Virus record (IMG/VR): IMGVR_UViG_3300021364_001419
Span: 1 to 20,182 of that record
DNA: 20,182 bases
Source of the DNA: a virus
Direction: 5' to 3' (one strand)
Part shown: positions 6,103 to 14,776 of the stretch, one piece after another
How positions within the stretch are numbered: the stretch's first letter is position 1
Layout of the letters: each line of letters begins with the position of its first letter
The notes under the pieces: model-generated
The model's input: only the letters and a program-made list of their open reading frames with translations
What the model was told of the DNA's origin: nothing
The model's database searches: none
Position numbers and translations under genes: made by a program

Positions 6103-6722
6103 TTTGATTTTAACTTTTCGTTTAATAAATTTGCAACACATTGTTGTCCTTCGAGTGTGTTGAAATCATAACCTAACTTTTTTACATATTTTTTTATATT
6201 AGCTTTGGGATTGTCTACCCCAATATACCGTGTTCTATCAATATGCTTGACCATATATAATGTGTATTCGTCCCAGCTGATTGAATTATCTATATTGTAC
6301 ATCAAGTATGGTATTTCTAGACTTTTCAAAAATTCTTGTACACTAACAACCAAATTGCACCATCTAATATTGGTTAAGTGATGGTCGGTGAGTATATGTT
6401 TCCATTTGTGTAATCTTTGAAAATCCATTTCAATTTCTTTGGTATTACTTCCAAAAACAAAGTAATTAGGATCATCGAACCCTGCAAAGAATTCTTTTTT
6501 AAAAACTTTTCTTAGCTGAATACTAGCAGGATTACTCCACCCAATTACAGGCAAAAAGTCTTCCTCTTGAGCTGCATATTTTGTTACTAACCTAAAAACA
6601 CTTTGTGGACCTGTAGTATTAGTGGTCAAATCTTTAAAATTGTATCCTAATTTTTGTGCAAGCAAATATGGAGCATTTTTTTCACCTACTAGTTTTTTAT
6701 CTCCAAATGCAACAATATCCAT
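6099..6722 (-). CDS. SGNH-like paralogue that has lost its catalytic residues
   Basis: 207 residues. By eye it aligns along its length to the SGNH-like protein encoded next: AFGDKKLVG (5-13) for AIGCSHTYG, TTGPQSVFR (36-44) for PGGSNEYIHR, VIGWSNPASIQLR (59-71) for LIGWTSPFRMELR, DPNYF for DPKYF, and IPYLMYN for VKYLMYN. The nucleophile Ser is replaced (GDK instead of GCSH) and no block V His is visible at the C-terminus, so it is probably a non-catalytic partner or binding subunit. The ATG at 6722 shares one base with the upstream stop (TAATG), and a GGAGG lies about 10 bases upstream inside the radical SAM gene. The paralogy is seen directly; loss of activity is inferred. Confidence 0.65.
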   Translation of the reverse strand: MDIVAFGDKKLVGEKNAPYLLAQKLGYNFKDLTTNTTGPQSVFRLVTKYAAQEEDFLPVIGWSNPASIQLRKVFKKEFFAGFDDPNYFVFGSNTKEIEMDFQRLHKWKHILTDHHLTNIRWCNLVVSVQEFLKSLEIPYLMYNIDNSISWDEYTLYMVKHIDRTRYIGVDNPKANIKKYVKKLGYDFNTLEGQQCVANLLNEKLKSK

Positions 6723-8047
6723 TACATATATTCCTCCATCCACGGAATATAATCCAAAATATTTACATTTCTAAATTTGTCACTTGCTTTGGTATTGTTA
6801 ATATACTTTTGCCAATCGCCTTCGTTTGGTTCTTCGTTAAGTTGATTTTTCAATCCTAAAATTGCATCTACTGCCCATTGTTCCCATTCTGGCAACCCTG
6901 CATTTTTAAATTTCACGTGTTGTTTTTCTAACATATCGTTCATCAATTCTTTACGTTCTGCTGGCAAATTTCTTATGTGCAGATTACGTGGATATTCTAC
7001 AATATTAAAATGTGGCAAACAATTTTGATAACCATGATTGCCCCAATCCCAAGTATAGTGCCAAGTATCATAATTTTCTTTACACCAGTCCAATACATTT
7101 GGTAAATCGTGTAAGTTCATTACACTAAGAGTAACGTGTGTATGCACAATAACACCTGTACGTGTTTTGCTAAACTCTTTGAGTTTTTCAATATTGCGTT
7201 TGATGATTTTCCACTTGCTAGGATATCTTACATAATATGCTAGATCCTCTGTAGCATCAATACTTAGACTTAGTACAACACCTTTAAATTTATCCCAAAT
7301 GTCCAACAGTCTATCTGGTATAGTTGTGCCGTTTGTATTGTAATGCAGTTCGATATTTTGACTCCAGCCTTGTTCAATAATGTGTTCTAACCAAGTGTAA
7401 TGTTCGTCAACAACCAAAGGTTCGCCACCAATAAAATTGATAATTTTTACATTAGGTAATACTTCATCAAAAAAGCCTTCTTCAAATGCTTTAATAAACC
7501 AAGGATCAGTGCTGCTTAACTTGCCTATTTTATATGCTGTTTCATCCCAATCTGTATGTGGCACTGTAGGACCTTCTTCGATCCATCTGTGGCTTGCCCA
7601 AGGATTGCAACTGCGACACTTTAAGTTGCAGACATTACCTAAACTGATATCTAAATACGTAATTGCCTGTGGATCTAGAAACCCATCTTCACTGACGTTT
7701 TGTAAACTTGTATCTATATGTTCTTCATAGATTTCATTTGATGTTTGTCTAAAACTGCGTATGCCATCTTTTTCAAGTTTGAAACACTCGGCACACCCTG
7801 CAGGTTGTTCTCCTTTTAACAATCCTTCTCTAATTTTCATTATTTCAGGATCATTGATAAATTCACTGAGATTCTGAGCTGCATTGACCTTATCATTGTA
7901 TTCTGGTGTATCTTGAAAATTTATACCTGGCATAAACTTTCTTGTTTCTTGTCTACTAAAACAACAGGGTCTGCTGCGTCCGTGTGGATGTGTGCTAAAA
8001 CTTTGCATAGCGTGATAGCAAAATGTATCAGGAGATGAGGTTGACAT
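6722..8047 (-). CDS. Radical SAM protein with N-terminal twitch-like Cys module (441 aa)
   Basis: The radical SAM core has C-x3-C-x2-C at Cys140, 144 and 147 (CNLKCRSC), SAM-binding GGEP at 207-210 and NTNGT after the third strand. Before it lies a Cys set typical of twitch-type auxiliary cluster modules: Cys10, Cys28-Cys29 and C-x2-C at 85/88. The enzyme would cleave SAM to a 5'-deoxyadenosyl radical, with a second iron-sulfur cluster aiding substrate binding or electron transfer; families of this kind often modify peptides, but the substrate is unknown. The C-terminus ends in NILDYIPWMEEYM, resembling the FPFLDYV and VFPEL tails of the sister enzymes. Its start overlaps the previous gene by 20 bases; a later Met would remove Cys10, so the 8047 start is kept. 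Confidence 0.85.
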   Translation of the reverse strand: MSTSSPDTFCYHAMQSFSTHPHGRSRPCCFSRQETRKFMPGINFQDTPEYNDKVNAAQNLSEFINDPEIMKIREGLLKGEQPAGCAECFKLEKDGIRSFRQTSNEIYEEHIDTSLQNVSEDGFLDPQAITYLDISLGNVCNLKCRSCNPWASHRWIEEGPTVPHTDWDETAYKIGKLSSTDPWFIKAFEEGFFDEVLPNVKIINFIGGEPLVVDEHYTWLEHIIEQGWSQNIELHYNTNGTTIPDRLLDIWDKFKGVVLSLSIDATEDLAYYVRYPSKWKIIKRNIEKLKEFSKTRTGVIVHTHVTLSVMNLHDLPNVLDWCKENYDTWHYTWDWGNHGYQNCLPHFNIVEYPRNLHIRNLPAERKELMNDMLEKQHVKFKNAGLPEWEQWAVDAILGLKNQLNEEPNEGDWQKYINNTKASDKFRNVNILDYIPWMEEYM

Positions 8048-9020
8048 TTTCTGGGCTCGCTTTACTTATATTAAAATCTGCTGCACAATGACAGTGTGTT
8101 TTAGGACAAACAATGGCTTCAGATAGTTTGATATCAAATTCACCTTGTACAATATTTCCTACTATTGGTCCAACTCCACAACTGGCTTGCTGTATTCTAC
8201 CATTTGGATGTATGTGCAAACTTTCGTGTATGTTGCAAGTCCATCCTTTAAAGAAGTTTTTACCCTCTGTAATTATAGCATTTGTATCTATTGCTTCTAC
8301 AGTATCGTCTTGATAATGCACTTTTGCCCAAGCATAGTTTGGTTCTTTGTGTATTGGAATCACTTGCTGTCTTGCACTGCTATTGGTTTTAAAAAAGTCC
8401 ATTTGCCACTGTTCTTTGTAAAAATATGGATCTGTACTAGGTCTTAATTCGTCATATACTGGTGCATACTCGATCATATAATTATCGCAAGTGTCTTTGA
8501 TTTTATCACCAAAGTCTACACATTGTTGAAAATGATCGTGATGCATCATTATACGACTACACAAATAATTTTTTTTATCTTGTAAAAATTTGTAACATTG
8601 TAAATATTTTTCTTCTTTAGTCCATTCAGCATGATAACTTGCAACAACATCTTCAAACAAGTGGTGATGTTTTTCCCACCAACTTAATGGACGGCTGAAG
8701 TTTGTATTGATTCCAACACAACTGCCAGGCCATTCAGCAATTTCTCTAAATTTTTCTACAACTGGAATGATACCTTTCCAAAATGTAGGTTCTCCACCAC
8801 TTAGATAAAGTTTAAAATATTTGTAACCTTTGTCCTTATAGTGCAACATAATACGCTCTAAAGTGGTTACAATTAAATCAATATCATCTTCGTTTTTATT
8901 ACGCCCGGCCCAATTCCATTCTGAACAATACGTACAACGGAAGTTACACCAGTCGTTTACTTGCCATACAATACTTACCCACTTGTCTTTAGCTGGTACA
9001 ATTGCTTTTATGTCTTGCAT
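8028..9020 (-). CDS. Radical SAM protein with C-terminal SPASM-like Cys cluster (330 aa)
   Basis: The core C-x3-C-x2-C lies close to the N-terminus (Cys25, 29, 32; CNFRCTYC) with LSGGEPTFW at 73-81, and there is no N-terminal twitch module. Instead the C-terminal part has Cys262, Cys281 and CPKTHCHC (Cys305, 310, 312) around a HIHPNGRIQQASCG segment, the usual SPASM/twitch position for auxiliary clusters. This is the architecture of peptide-modifying anaerobic sulfatase-maturase-like and RiPP enzymes, and also of QueE/MoaA-distant proteins. It differs clearly from its four twitch-first sisters and may act on the same substrate at another step. The ATG overlaps the upstream gene by 13 bases with GGAAA just ahead. 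Family firm, substrate unknown. Confidence 0.85.
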   Translation of the reverse strand: MQDIKAIVPAKDKWVSIVWQVNDWCNFRCTYCSEWNWAGRNKNEDDIDLIVTTLERIMLHYKDKGYKYFKLYLSGGEPTFWKGIIPVVEKFREIAEWPGSCVGINTNFSRPLSWWEKHHHLFEDVVASYHAEWTKEEKYLQCYKFLQDKKNYLCSRIMMHHDHFQQCVDFGDKIKDTCDNYMIEYAPVYDELRPSTDPYFYKEQWQMDFFKTNSSARQQVIPIHKEPNYAWAKVHYQDDTVEAIDTNAIITEGKNFFKGWTCNIHESLHIHPNGRIQQASCGVGPIVGNIVQGEFDIKLSEAIVCPKTHCHCAADFNISKASPENVNLIS

Positions 9021-10216
9021 TCTGTTTCCAATACATAATCTAAAAATGGAAAAATGTCACCAAATTTGTGTTTTCTATATTTGTCATTAATATTAATAAA
9101 CTGTTTCATTTTATTAATATTTTCAACAGAATATTTATCGGTGTTAAGTGTGTAGTTAATGATTCTTTGAACTGGGTCGGTATGTAGTTTTGTTTTTATC
9201 ATACGTAAATCATCAAGTGCTTTATGTCTTATTTCTTCAGGCCAGACACAACTGTGTATTTGATCAGGATGTTCAAGAAAGATAGGCACAAAATCTACAC
9301 GTCTAGTTTGTGTGCTTTCTAACCATTTAATCATTGGCGATACATCAAATATATTCCAAGCCTGATATACAAAATAAATTTTCAACTGTACTTTTTCAGG
9401 CAGTGTCATTGCTTTAGCAAAGTTTTCTTCTACCTTGTTCCAGTCTGTAGGATAGCGAATATACATATTATGTTCGCCGTGCCCGTCTATACTCATCTGT
9501 ATTTCACTTGCATCAAAGAAGTTTAATTTATCGTAAAATCCTTCTGGCCAAGTTGTCATATTTGTAGTCCAGGCAACATAACAACGATTATTTCCTACCT
9601 CTACCAATTTGTCTAAAACATATTGATTAGCCTGTATTAGTGTTGGCTCGCCGCCAGTCAAATACAATCGTTCTAGTGTAGGTGCTACCGCATCTACAAA
9701 GTCACGAAACTCTTGTGTTTCGTACCACTGCCAATCATGTTCTTCTACACTGCGTATTTCGTGTGCCCACTGGTTGTGTAACCACGTAGGCAAACGTTCC
9801 TTACTCATAATCTTTTTGCGTTCTTTGTAAATGTTGTCGCTGCTAACACTCCAACAACTGTTGCACTTTAAGTTACAGTGATTACCGAGCCGAAGTTCTA
9901 GGTGAGTAGGATTGCTATGCAATAATGGCGCTTTATAGTTAGCGTTTGCCCATTGCCTACTGCTTTCAAGACCTTTCCCTTCGTGCTCGTAGCAGCGACC
10001 ACATTCTTTAACAGGTTTGCCTGCCAACATATTTGCCCGTACATCCAGCATATATTGGCTGTTCCAAATATTTTTCCAATCTGTTTTACCTAATACAGCA
10101 TCTTTGCCATCTACTTGTATGTAATCTTCTCCATAAACATGACAGCAAAGTTTACACCTACCGTCTGTGTTTGTATGTACGTTTATAAATGGATAAACGC
10201 AATATGTATCAGACAT
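9008..10216 (-). CDS. Radical SAM protein with N-terminal twitch-like Cys module (402 aa)
   Basis: From ATG 10216 (an upstream in-frame ATG at 10243 lies inside the previous gene and is less likely; GGAAAATGGA precedes 10216). N-terminal cysteines: Cys6, Cys21, Cys24-Cys25, and C-x2-C at 72/75 (ECGRCYEHEGKGLES). Core: Cys114, 118, 121 (CNLKCNSC), LTGGEPTL at 186-193, then TTNMT and QMSIDG. The tail KFGDIFPFLDYV matches the family C-terminal pattern. It is flanked on both sides by other radical SAM genes with coupled starts, and its eight-base overlap ATGTCTGA with the upstream gene is identical to that between the two enzymes at 12365-14774. Likely a paralogue adapted to a separate step or substrate. 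Confidence 0.87.
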   Translation of the reverse strand: MSDTYCVYPFINVHTNTDGRCKLCCHVYGEDYIQVDGKDAVLGKTDWKNIWNSQYMLDVRANMLAGKPVKECGRCYEHEGKGLESSRQWANANYKAPLLHSNPTHLELRLGNHCNLKCNSCWSVSSDNIYKERKKIMSKERLPTWLHNQWAHEIRSVEEHDWQWYETQEFRDFVDAVAPTLERLYLTGGEPTLIQANQYVLDKLVEVGNNRCYVAWTTNMTTWPEGFYDKLNFFDASEIQMSIDGHGEHNMYIRYPTDWNKVEENFAKAMTLPEKVQLKIYFVYQAWNIFDVSPMIKWLESTQTRRVDFVPIFLEHPDQIHSCVWPEEIRHKALDDLRMIKTKLHTDPVQRIINYTLNTDKYSVENINKMKQFININDKYRKHKFGDIFPFLDYVLETECKT

Positions 10217-12365
10217 TCCATTTTCCTTTGCCTTGCCATTCATATTTGAAACTTAAATCTGTATCTCTAAATCTATAAAATTCTTTTTGGTGTTGCTTGA
10301 ATATTTCGCTATCAAACGCATTGTATGGATCTTTGCCTTTTTTGGCTTCATCACCTTTCCACGCAAGTTTTCTTGCACGTATTACTGCGTTACCGTTGTC
10401 TCTTGTAAAATCCATGATTGCCCATACAGGGCTCCAAGGATCTACACTCATTTTTTCTCTACCATCTTCAATCCAATACTTGTCATCCCAACTGTCGTAT
10501 TTGTCTTGTTGATAGTCCCACCAAAAGTCAGCCGTCCAATTACCTTCATCATCGATTTCAAAATCATATTCTGCATCAAGTGGTGCAGCATTTCTTGCAC
10601 CCCATTCTTCGTATTCCCAATCTTTTCTAAATTTAAGATTTAATTTGTAACCACCTTTGGTACGCCATAATATTCTCAAAAACGGCCAGATCTCATTCAC
10701 TAGACTGTCTGCAAAATTTCCAAGGTTTGGCTTAATAATATTATAGTCAAAATCTTCATAATTGTAAACCAAATCATTTAGTCTATCTGGTTGATTAAAT
10801 TCAATCTTGTAATGCTTTTGTCTTAAACTGTGCCTAGTAGGCAAACTACAGATTTTATCTGTCTGTAGAAAATCTGTAAAAATGCTAAAACTTTTCATTT
10901 TAATAAGTTTATGAACAATGCTTGCACGTAAATCTTTTGTAATCCAGTGATCATAGTAATAAAATGGCATTAGATTAAATTTGTTGAAGTTTTGTCCTAC
11001 AATGGTATCTACGCCTACACTAAATCCAGTGCCCTGACTCACCGCAATCAATCCTTGATTACGAATACGCCATAAAAATGTAAGTGTATCTTCTAATTCT
11101 TTTGGACCTTCGTTTGGAAAGCCTACAATCCAATTGGTCATTGCATCTACACCGGCAGCGTGTCCGTCACGGAAATTAGCTTCCATTTCTTCGACTGTTA
11201 CTTTTTTATCCATTGCATCAAGCACAACCTGACTGCCACTTTCAATGCCGTAATTTAAAACTTCACAGCCTCCTGCTTTTAAATCTTTGTAATATTCTGC
11301 ATCCATTCGTCCGTCGCACCTTGCATAACCTGTCCAGTGTATATCCAATCCTTTTTCTGCAACACCTTTTACAAATCCACGCAGTTCATTGAGATTACCG
11401 TTTACAAGACTGTCAATAAACCAAAACACATTTGTACCGTGTTCGTAGTACATATGTTCAATTTCGTTTAGTGTACTCAGTGCATTGCGCTGACGATATT
11501 TCCAAAAGTGAGTTTCTTCACAGAATGTACACTTGGCAATACAGCCACGTGATATTTCACACAATGCTCCGTTTGGAAACTTGTACTTGCTGAAATCAAA
11601 ATCACTGTAGTCAGGTAAAGGTAAAGTACTTAAATTGTAACGTTGATTTTCTGGCTGTCTTACAATTTTACTAACTGCATCTTCGTTGTATTCAATTGAC
11701 TTTTGATTTTCAATACTTGCAAGCATTAACAACAATGGTTGTTCGCCTTCGCCGTTCACAACATAATCGTAAACTTCTTCACCTTTGTAGTAACTTGCGT
11801 GAGTAGCAGGTCCGCCTACAATAATTTTAACATCCGGCATACGTTTTTTAATTTCTGTAGCCATCCATTTGCAAGGCTCTTCATTGCAATAATACAAACT
11901 AAAGCCAACTACATCTGGATTGAACTTTTCCATTTCGTCAATGTACTCTAACAAAATAGGCTTGAGATGTTCGTGTATATCCTTATAATATTCGTCTTTA
12001 TACCAATGCCAATCACGCAGCGGATTCCAAGGATCAAATGGTATGTCCCATTTTTCATTCAAAAATCTACTGTAACTTTCTACATTGATATCAAAACTTT
12101 TACACGCATATCCTGCACGTTTAATGGCACTGGCTAATTTTGCAACATTATATGGTGGAAAACTAGGATCCCACTCTGGTAGCAGTGCAAGACATACTCG
12201 TGTTTTCCTATTAACATCATATTCAATTTGCAATTCTTGTAAACCTTTTTGCACAGGCTTACTGTACTGTTGGATTACTTTGAGAGTTGCAACGTGTTTG
12301 TCTTCCATAAAGTCTGGTTTTTGAGGCTTTTCTCTTTCAGGGTCTTTGTATTCAAAAAATCCCAT
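10209..12365 (-). CDS. B12-binding-type radical SAM protein (718 aa)
   Basis: The largest gene. An N-terminal Rossmann-like region (VCLALLPEWDPSFPPYNVAKLASAIKRAGY at about 57-86, PDVVGFSLYY at 150-159, VKIIVGGPATHAS at 179-191, VVNGEGE at 202-208) has the layout of cobalamin-binding domains, and the radical SAM core follows: SRGC-x3-C-x2-C at Cys275, 279, 282, FIDS at 317-320, NYGIESGS at 371-378 and MTNWIVGFP. The DxHxxG motif that coordinates cobalt is not seen, as in many class B relatives (BchE, P-methylase and MiaB-like Fe-S oxidoreductases), so B12 use is uncertain. About 280 further residues form a charged, Trp-rich C-terminal part of unknown role. The ATG has GGAGGA upstream and shares a TAATG with the preceding gene. 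A methylation or cyclisation step is possible. Confidence 0.85.
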   Translation of the reverse strand: MGFFEYKDPEREKPQKPDFMEDKHVATLKVIQQYSKPVQKGLQELQIEYDVNRKTRVCLALLPEWDPSFPPYNVAKLASAIKRAGYACKSFDINVESYSRFLNEKWDIPFDPWNPLRDWHWYKDEYYKDIHEHLKPILLEYIDEMEKFNPDVVGFSLYYCNEEPCKWMATEIKKRMPDVKIIVGGPATHASYYKGEEVYDYVVNGEGEQPLLLMLASIENQKSIEYNEDAVSKIVRQPENQRYNLSTLPLPDYSDFDFSKYKFPNGALCEISRGCIAKCTFCEETHFWKYRQRNALSTLNEIEHMYYEHGTNVFWFIDSLVNGNLNELRGFVKGVAEKGLDIHWTGYARCDGRMDAEYYKDLKAGGCEVLNYGIESGSQVVLDAMDKKVTVEEMEANFRDGHAAGVDAMTNWIVGFPNEGPKELEDTLTFLWRIRNQGLIAVSQGTGFSVGVDTIVGQNFNKFNLMPFYYYDHWITKDLRASIVHKLIKMKSFSIFTDFLQTDKICSLPTRHSLRQKHYKIEFNQPDRLNDLVYNYEDFDYNIIKPNLGNFADSLVNEIWPFLRILWRTKGGYKLNLKFRKDWEYEEWGARNAAPLDAEYDFEIDDEGNWTADFWWDYQQDKYDSWDDKYWIEDGREKMSVDPWSPVWAIMDFTRDNGNAVIRARKLAWKGDEAKKGKDPYNAFDSEIFKQHQKEFYRFRDTDLSFKYEWQGKGKWNV

Positions 12366-13573
12366 TACTGTATTCCTCCTAATTCTGGAAACACTTCGAA
12401 CACATCTTCTTGTCTAAGTTTATCTACTTTGAAAGTTTTAAATAAAAACATTTTTAACTCTTCTGATCTGTCGTCATTGATAAATTTTAATATGCTTTCG
12501 TAATCGTTTTTTACGTGATTGATATTATCAAACTGTTCAAGATACTGCAAATGTTCGCTGTATCTTTTTCTAATTATATCTTTCTTGTGTTCAGGCAAAA
12601 TACTCAAACGCATATATGTTGGATCAAGCAAAATATTGATACGGATATTTTGTGGTTCTAGTAGTCCTTCTTCAACCCACTCTTTGTGAAAGTCTGGAAG
12701 ATTAAGCACATTGTATACACTCACAGTAGGAGTAATTTCAAAATACACTTGAGGACACTGTTCTATCATATCTCTACGATTCTGCACAACTGTGTCCCAA
12801 ATCATATTTTTACGTAGATATTCACCTCTTTGATGATTTGCATCCAAACTGGCAGCAACTCTAACTTTGTCAAAACTATTCCAATACTCAAATGCTGTTT
12901 TACGCTTGTAACGCATTTGTGTAAAGTTTGTGGTATAATCCATGGCAACATCACGTTTGCCCATTTCGATCCATTTATCAAGGATGCGATAATGTTCTTC
13001 TGTGATAAGAGGTTCGCCTCCTGCCCAATAAACACGTTCCACGCTTTCAAGTAATGGTTCAAGTTCATCCATAAAACTTTTCATTTCGTCACGAACTTTT
13101 AAAATTTTAGGATGTGTTAATTCGCCGTACATTTGTTTGTGATCTTCAAACCAACTGCTGCTAAATTGTGGACCACAACTGCGACATTTGAGATTACACA
13201 GATTGCTAAAACGGATATCCATATAAGCCATATTAACATCGCCTGCACTACCGTCGTCACTGGTATCCATAACTTTTTGCCAATGCTGTTCAGCAAAATT
13301 ATTGATACTGCTTGTACGCAGTGTTTGCATTCCGTTTTCTTCTAACTCGTAGCATCTTCTGCATTCTTTGCTTGGTTCGCCTTGCAACATATTCATTCTA
13401 ATTTGTCGCATTTGGCTGCCGTTCCAGATGTCTTGCAAACTTTGTGTTTGTGTGTTTCCTATTGGATGATCTGGATCGCTCATACAACACGGATAAGTAA
13501 AACCCGCTGGCCACAGATGCATATGTACCCAAGGCATCATACAAAAGTGTTTGTTATTTTTTATTTCAGACAT
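12365..13573 (-). CDS. Radical SAM protein with N-terminal twitch-like Cys module (402 aa)
   Basis: N-terminal module: Cys11 in FCMMPW, YPCC at 27-30, and C-x2-C at 71/74 (ECRRCYELEENG). Core: Cys126, 130, 133 in FSNLCNLKCRSCG, and WAGGEPLI at 183-190. The C-terminus DVFEVFPELGG is typical of this family. It is a close paralogue of the next enzyme upstream (same 402-residue length; DIRFSNLCNLKCRSCGP against DVRFSNLCNMKCRSCGP), which points to a gene duplication. The start overlaps the upstream stop by the eight bases ATGTCTGA, with AAGGA five bases before the ATG. Chemistry as for radical SAM enzymes generally; the substrate could be a peptide, sugar or nucleotide and cannot be read here. Confidence 0.88.
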   Translation of the reverse strand: MSEIKNNKHFCMMPWVHMHLWPAGFTYPCCMSDPDHPIGNTQTQSLQDIWNGSQMRQIRMNMLQGEPSKECRRCYELEENGMQTLRTSSINNFAEQHWQKVMDTSDDGSAGDVNMAYMDIRFSNLCNLKCRSCGPQFSSSWFEDHKQMYGELTHPKILKVRDEMKSFMDELEPLLESVERVYWAGGEPLITEEHYRILDKWIEMGKRDVAMDYTTNFTQMRYKRKTAFEYWNSFDKVRVAASLDANHQRGEYLRKNMIWDTVVQNRRDMIEQCPQVYFEITPTVSVYNVLNLPDFHKEWVEEGLLEPQNIRINILLDPTYMRLSILPEHKKDIIRKRYSEHLQYLEQFDNINHVKNDYESILKFINDDRSEELKMFLFKTFKVDKLRQEDVFEVFPELGGIQ

Positions 13574-14774
13574 ATAAATCCTTAAGTTCTGGAAATACCT
13601 TTAAAAAGTTTTCGCCTCGTTTCATATCAAGTAATTGCATTTGTTTTCTAAATTCGGGTATTAAATGTGTATCATCACTATTATACATAAAATTAACAAT
13701 ATTGTCGAGTCCGTTATGCAAAAATTCTTTACGCTGTGGATACATTTTCATTTGGTCTATATCTTGCTTTAGTAAATCAATATTTGTTTTTGCAAGATTT
13801 TTTAAATGCTCTGGTAATATAGTGCAACTTAACCAATCTGGGCCAACCAGTAGATTACTTAAATTTATATCATAATCTGTAGGAATATCATGTTCAAAAA
13901 GATAATTTACAATATATCTCAGATCAACTACATTCAATGCACTAATAGTAGGGTTTGGTTGTATGACTACACCTTTTTCATAACTGTGTTCAAAGTTATC
14001 ACGTATCCAGCATAGATTTGTAAACACTGTATCCCAGCTTTGCCCAGCTCTTGTATATTCTGCTTTAGATCCTACCTGGTCCAAACTTACACAATAAAAA
14101 ATCTTATCAAAGTGTTGCCAATAGTCTTTTATGTGTTTGCCTTTTAGGCTTAGACGTGTGGCGTTACTGTTGTATGTCAGTCTCGGTTTGAGTCCACGCT
14201 CTATAAGCATATCTAGCAATCTATAATGCTGTGGCATAAACAAACTTTCGCCACCTGTGAAATATATTTCTTCTATAGTAGGAAGTACTTCTTCAATTTC
14301 TTCCCACATATCTTGGTGGTTGATTTCTACAACTTCCGGTTTACCATTAATATCTTCGGCCCATTTACTGCTGAAGTGCGGACCACAACTACGACATTTC
14401 ATATTACACAAATTGCTAAAACGCACATCAAAGTATGCAAGATTCATTTGATCTACAGTACCATCTTCCTGTGTAGTTTGAACAAGATCGTAGTGGTGGT
14501 TGTATTCTGTGTTGAATTTGTGTCTATAACTAATAATGCCTTGCTTGTCATAGTTAATACATTTTGCACAACCTTCACTGGGTTCGTTTGCTAACATACG
14601 CAATCTCAGTTCACGCATCTTTTCACTATTCCAAGCACCTTTGATTCCACTGCGATTAATGTTATCAACTGGCATATCCCAATGATAGATACAGCATGGA
14701 TAAGCATCTCCGGTTTGCCAAACACTCATATGTGTCCAAGGAGCCATACAAAAGTTTTCTTTGAATTTAGACAA
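13566..14774 (-). CDS. Radical SAM protein with N-terminal twitch-like Cys module (402 aa, TTG start)
   Basis: Cysteines: Cys9 in FCMAPW, YPCC at 25-28, C-x2-C at 69/72 (GCAKC), core Cys123, 127, 130 (CNMKCRSC). The SAM-amine motif reads GGES at 174-177 instead of GGEP. The tail is NFLKVFPEL. The start is TTG at 14774-14772: GAGG lies five bases upstream, two bases separate it from the preceding stop, and the first ATG would remove the conserved Cys9. It pairs with the 12365-13573 enzyme as a recent duplicate. It follows the glycosyltransferase-like gene directly and is the first radical SAM gene of the run. Confidence 0.87.
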   Translation of the reverse strand: MSKFKENFCMAPWTHMSVWQTGDAYPCCIYHWDMPVDNINRSGIKGAWNSEKMRELRLRMLANEPSEGCAKCINYDKQGIISYRHKFNTEYNHHYDLVQTTQEDGTVDQMNLAYFDVRFSNLCNMKCRSCGPHFSSKWAEDINGKPEVVEINHQDMWEEIEEVLPTIEEIYFTGGESLFMPQHYRLLDMLIERGLKPRLTYNSNATRLSLKGKHIKDYWQHFDKIFYCVSLDQVGSKAEYTRAGQSWDTVFTNLCWIRDNFEHSYEKGVVIQPNPTISALNVVDLRYIVNYLFEHDIPTDYDINLSNLLVGPDWLSCTILPEHLKNLAKTNIDLLKQDIDQMKMYPQRKEFLHNGLDNIVNFMYNSDDTHLIPEFRKQMQLLDMKRGENFLKVFPELKDLYV

Positions 14775-14776
14775 TA

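Noticed and set aside
8028-9020. QueE (radical SAM 7-carboxy-7-deazaguanine synthase) to pair with the QueD-like protein
   Set aside because: It has an ordinary C-x3-C-x2-C core plus a C-terminal SPASM-like cluster and is 330 residues, so nothing specific to QueE is visible, and it is 4.5 kb and several promoters away from the QueD-like gene.
14226-14594. Plus-strand ORF of 122 residues
   Set aside because: Antisense to a well-supported radical SAM gene; composition reflects the reverse complement of that gene.
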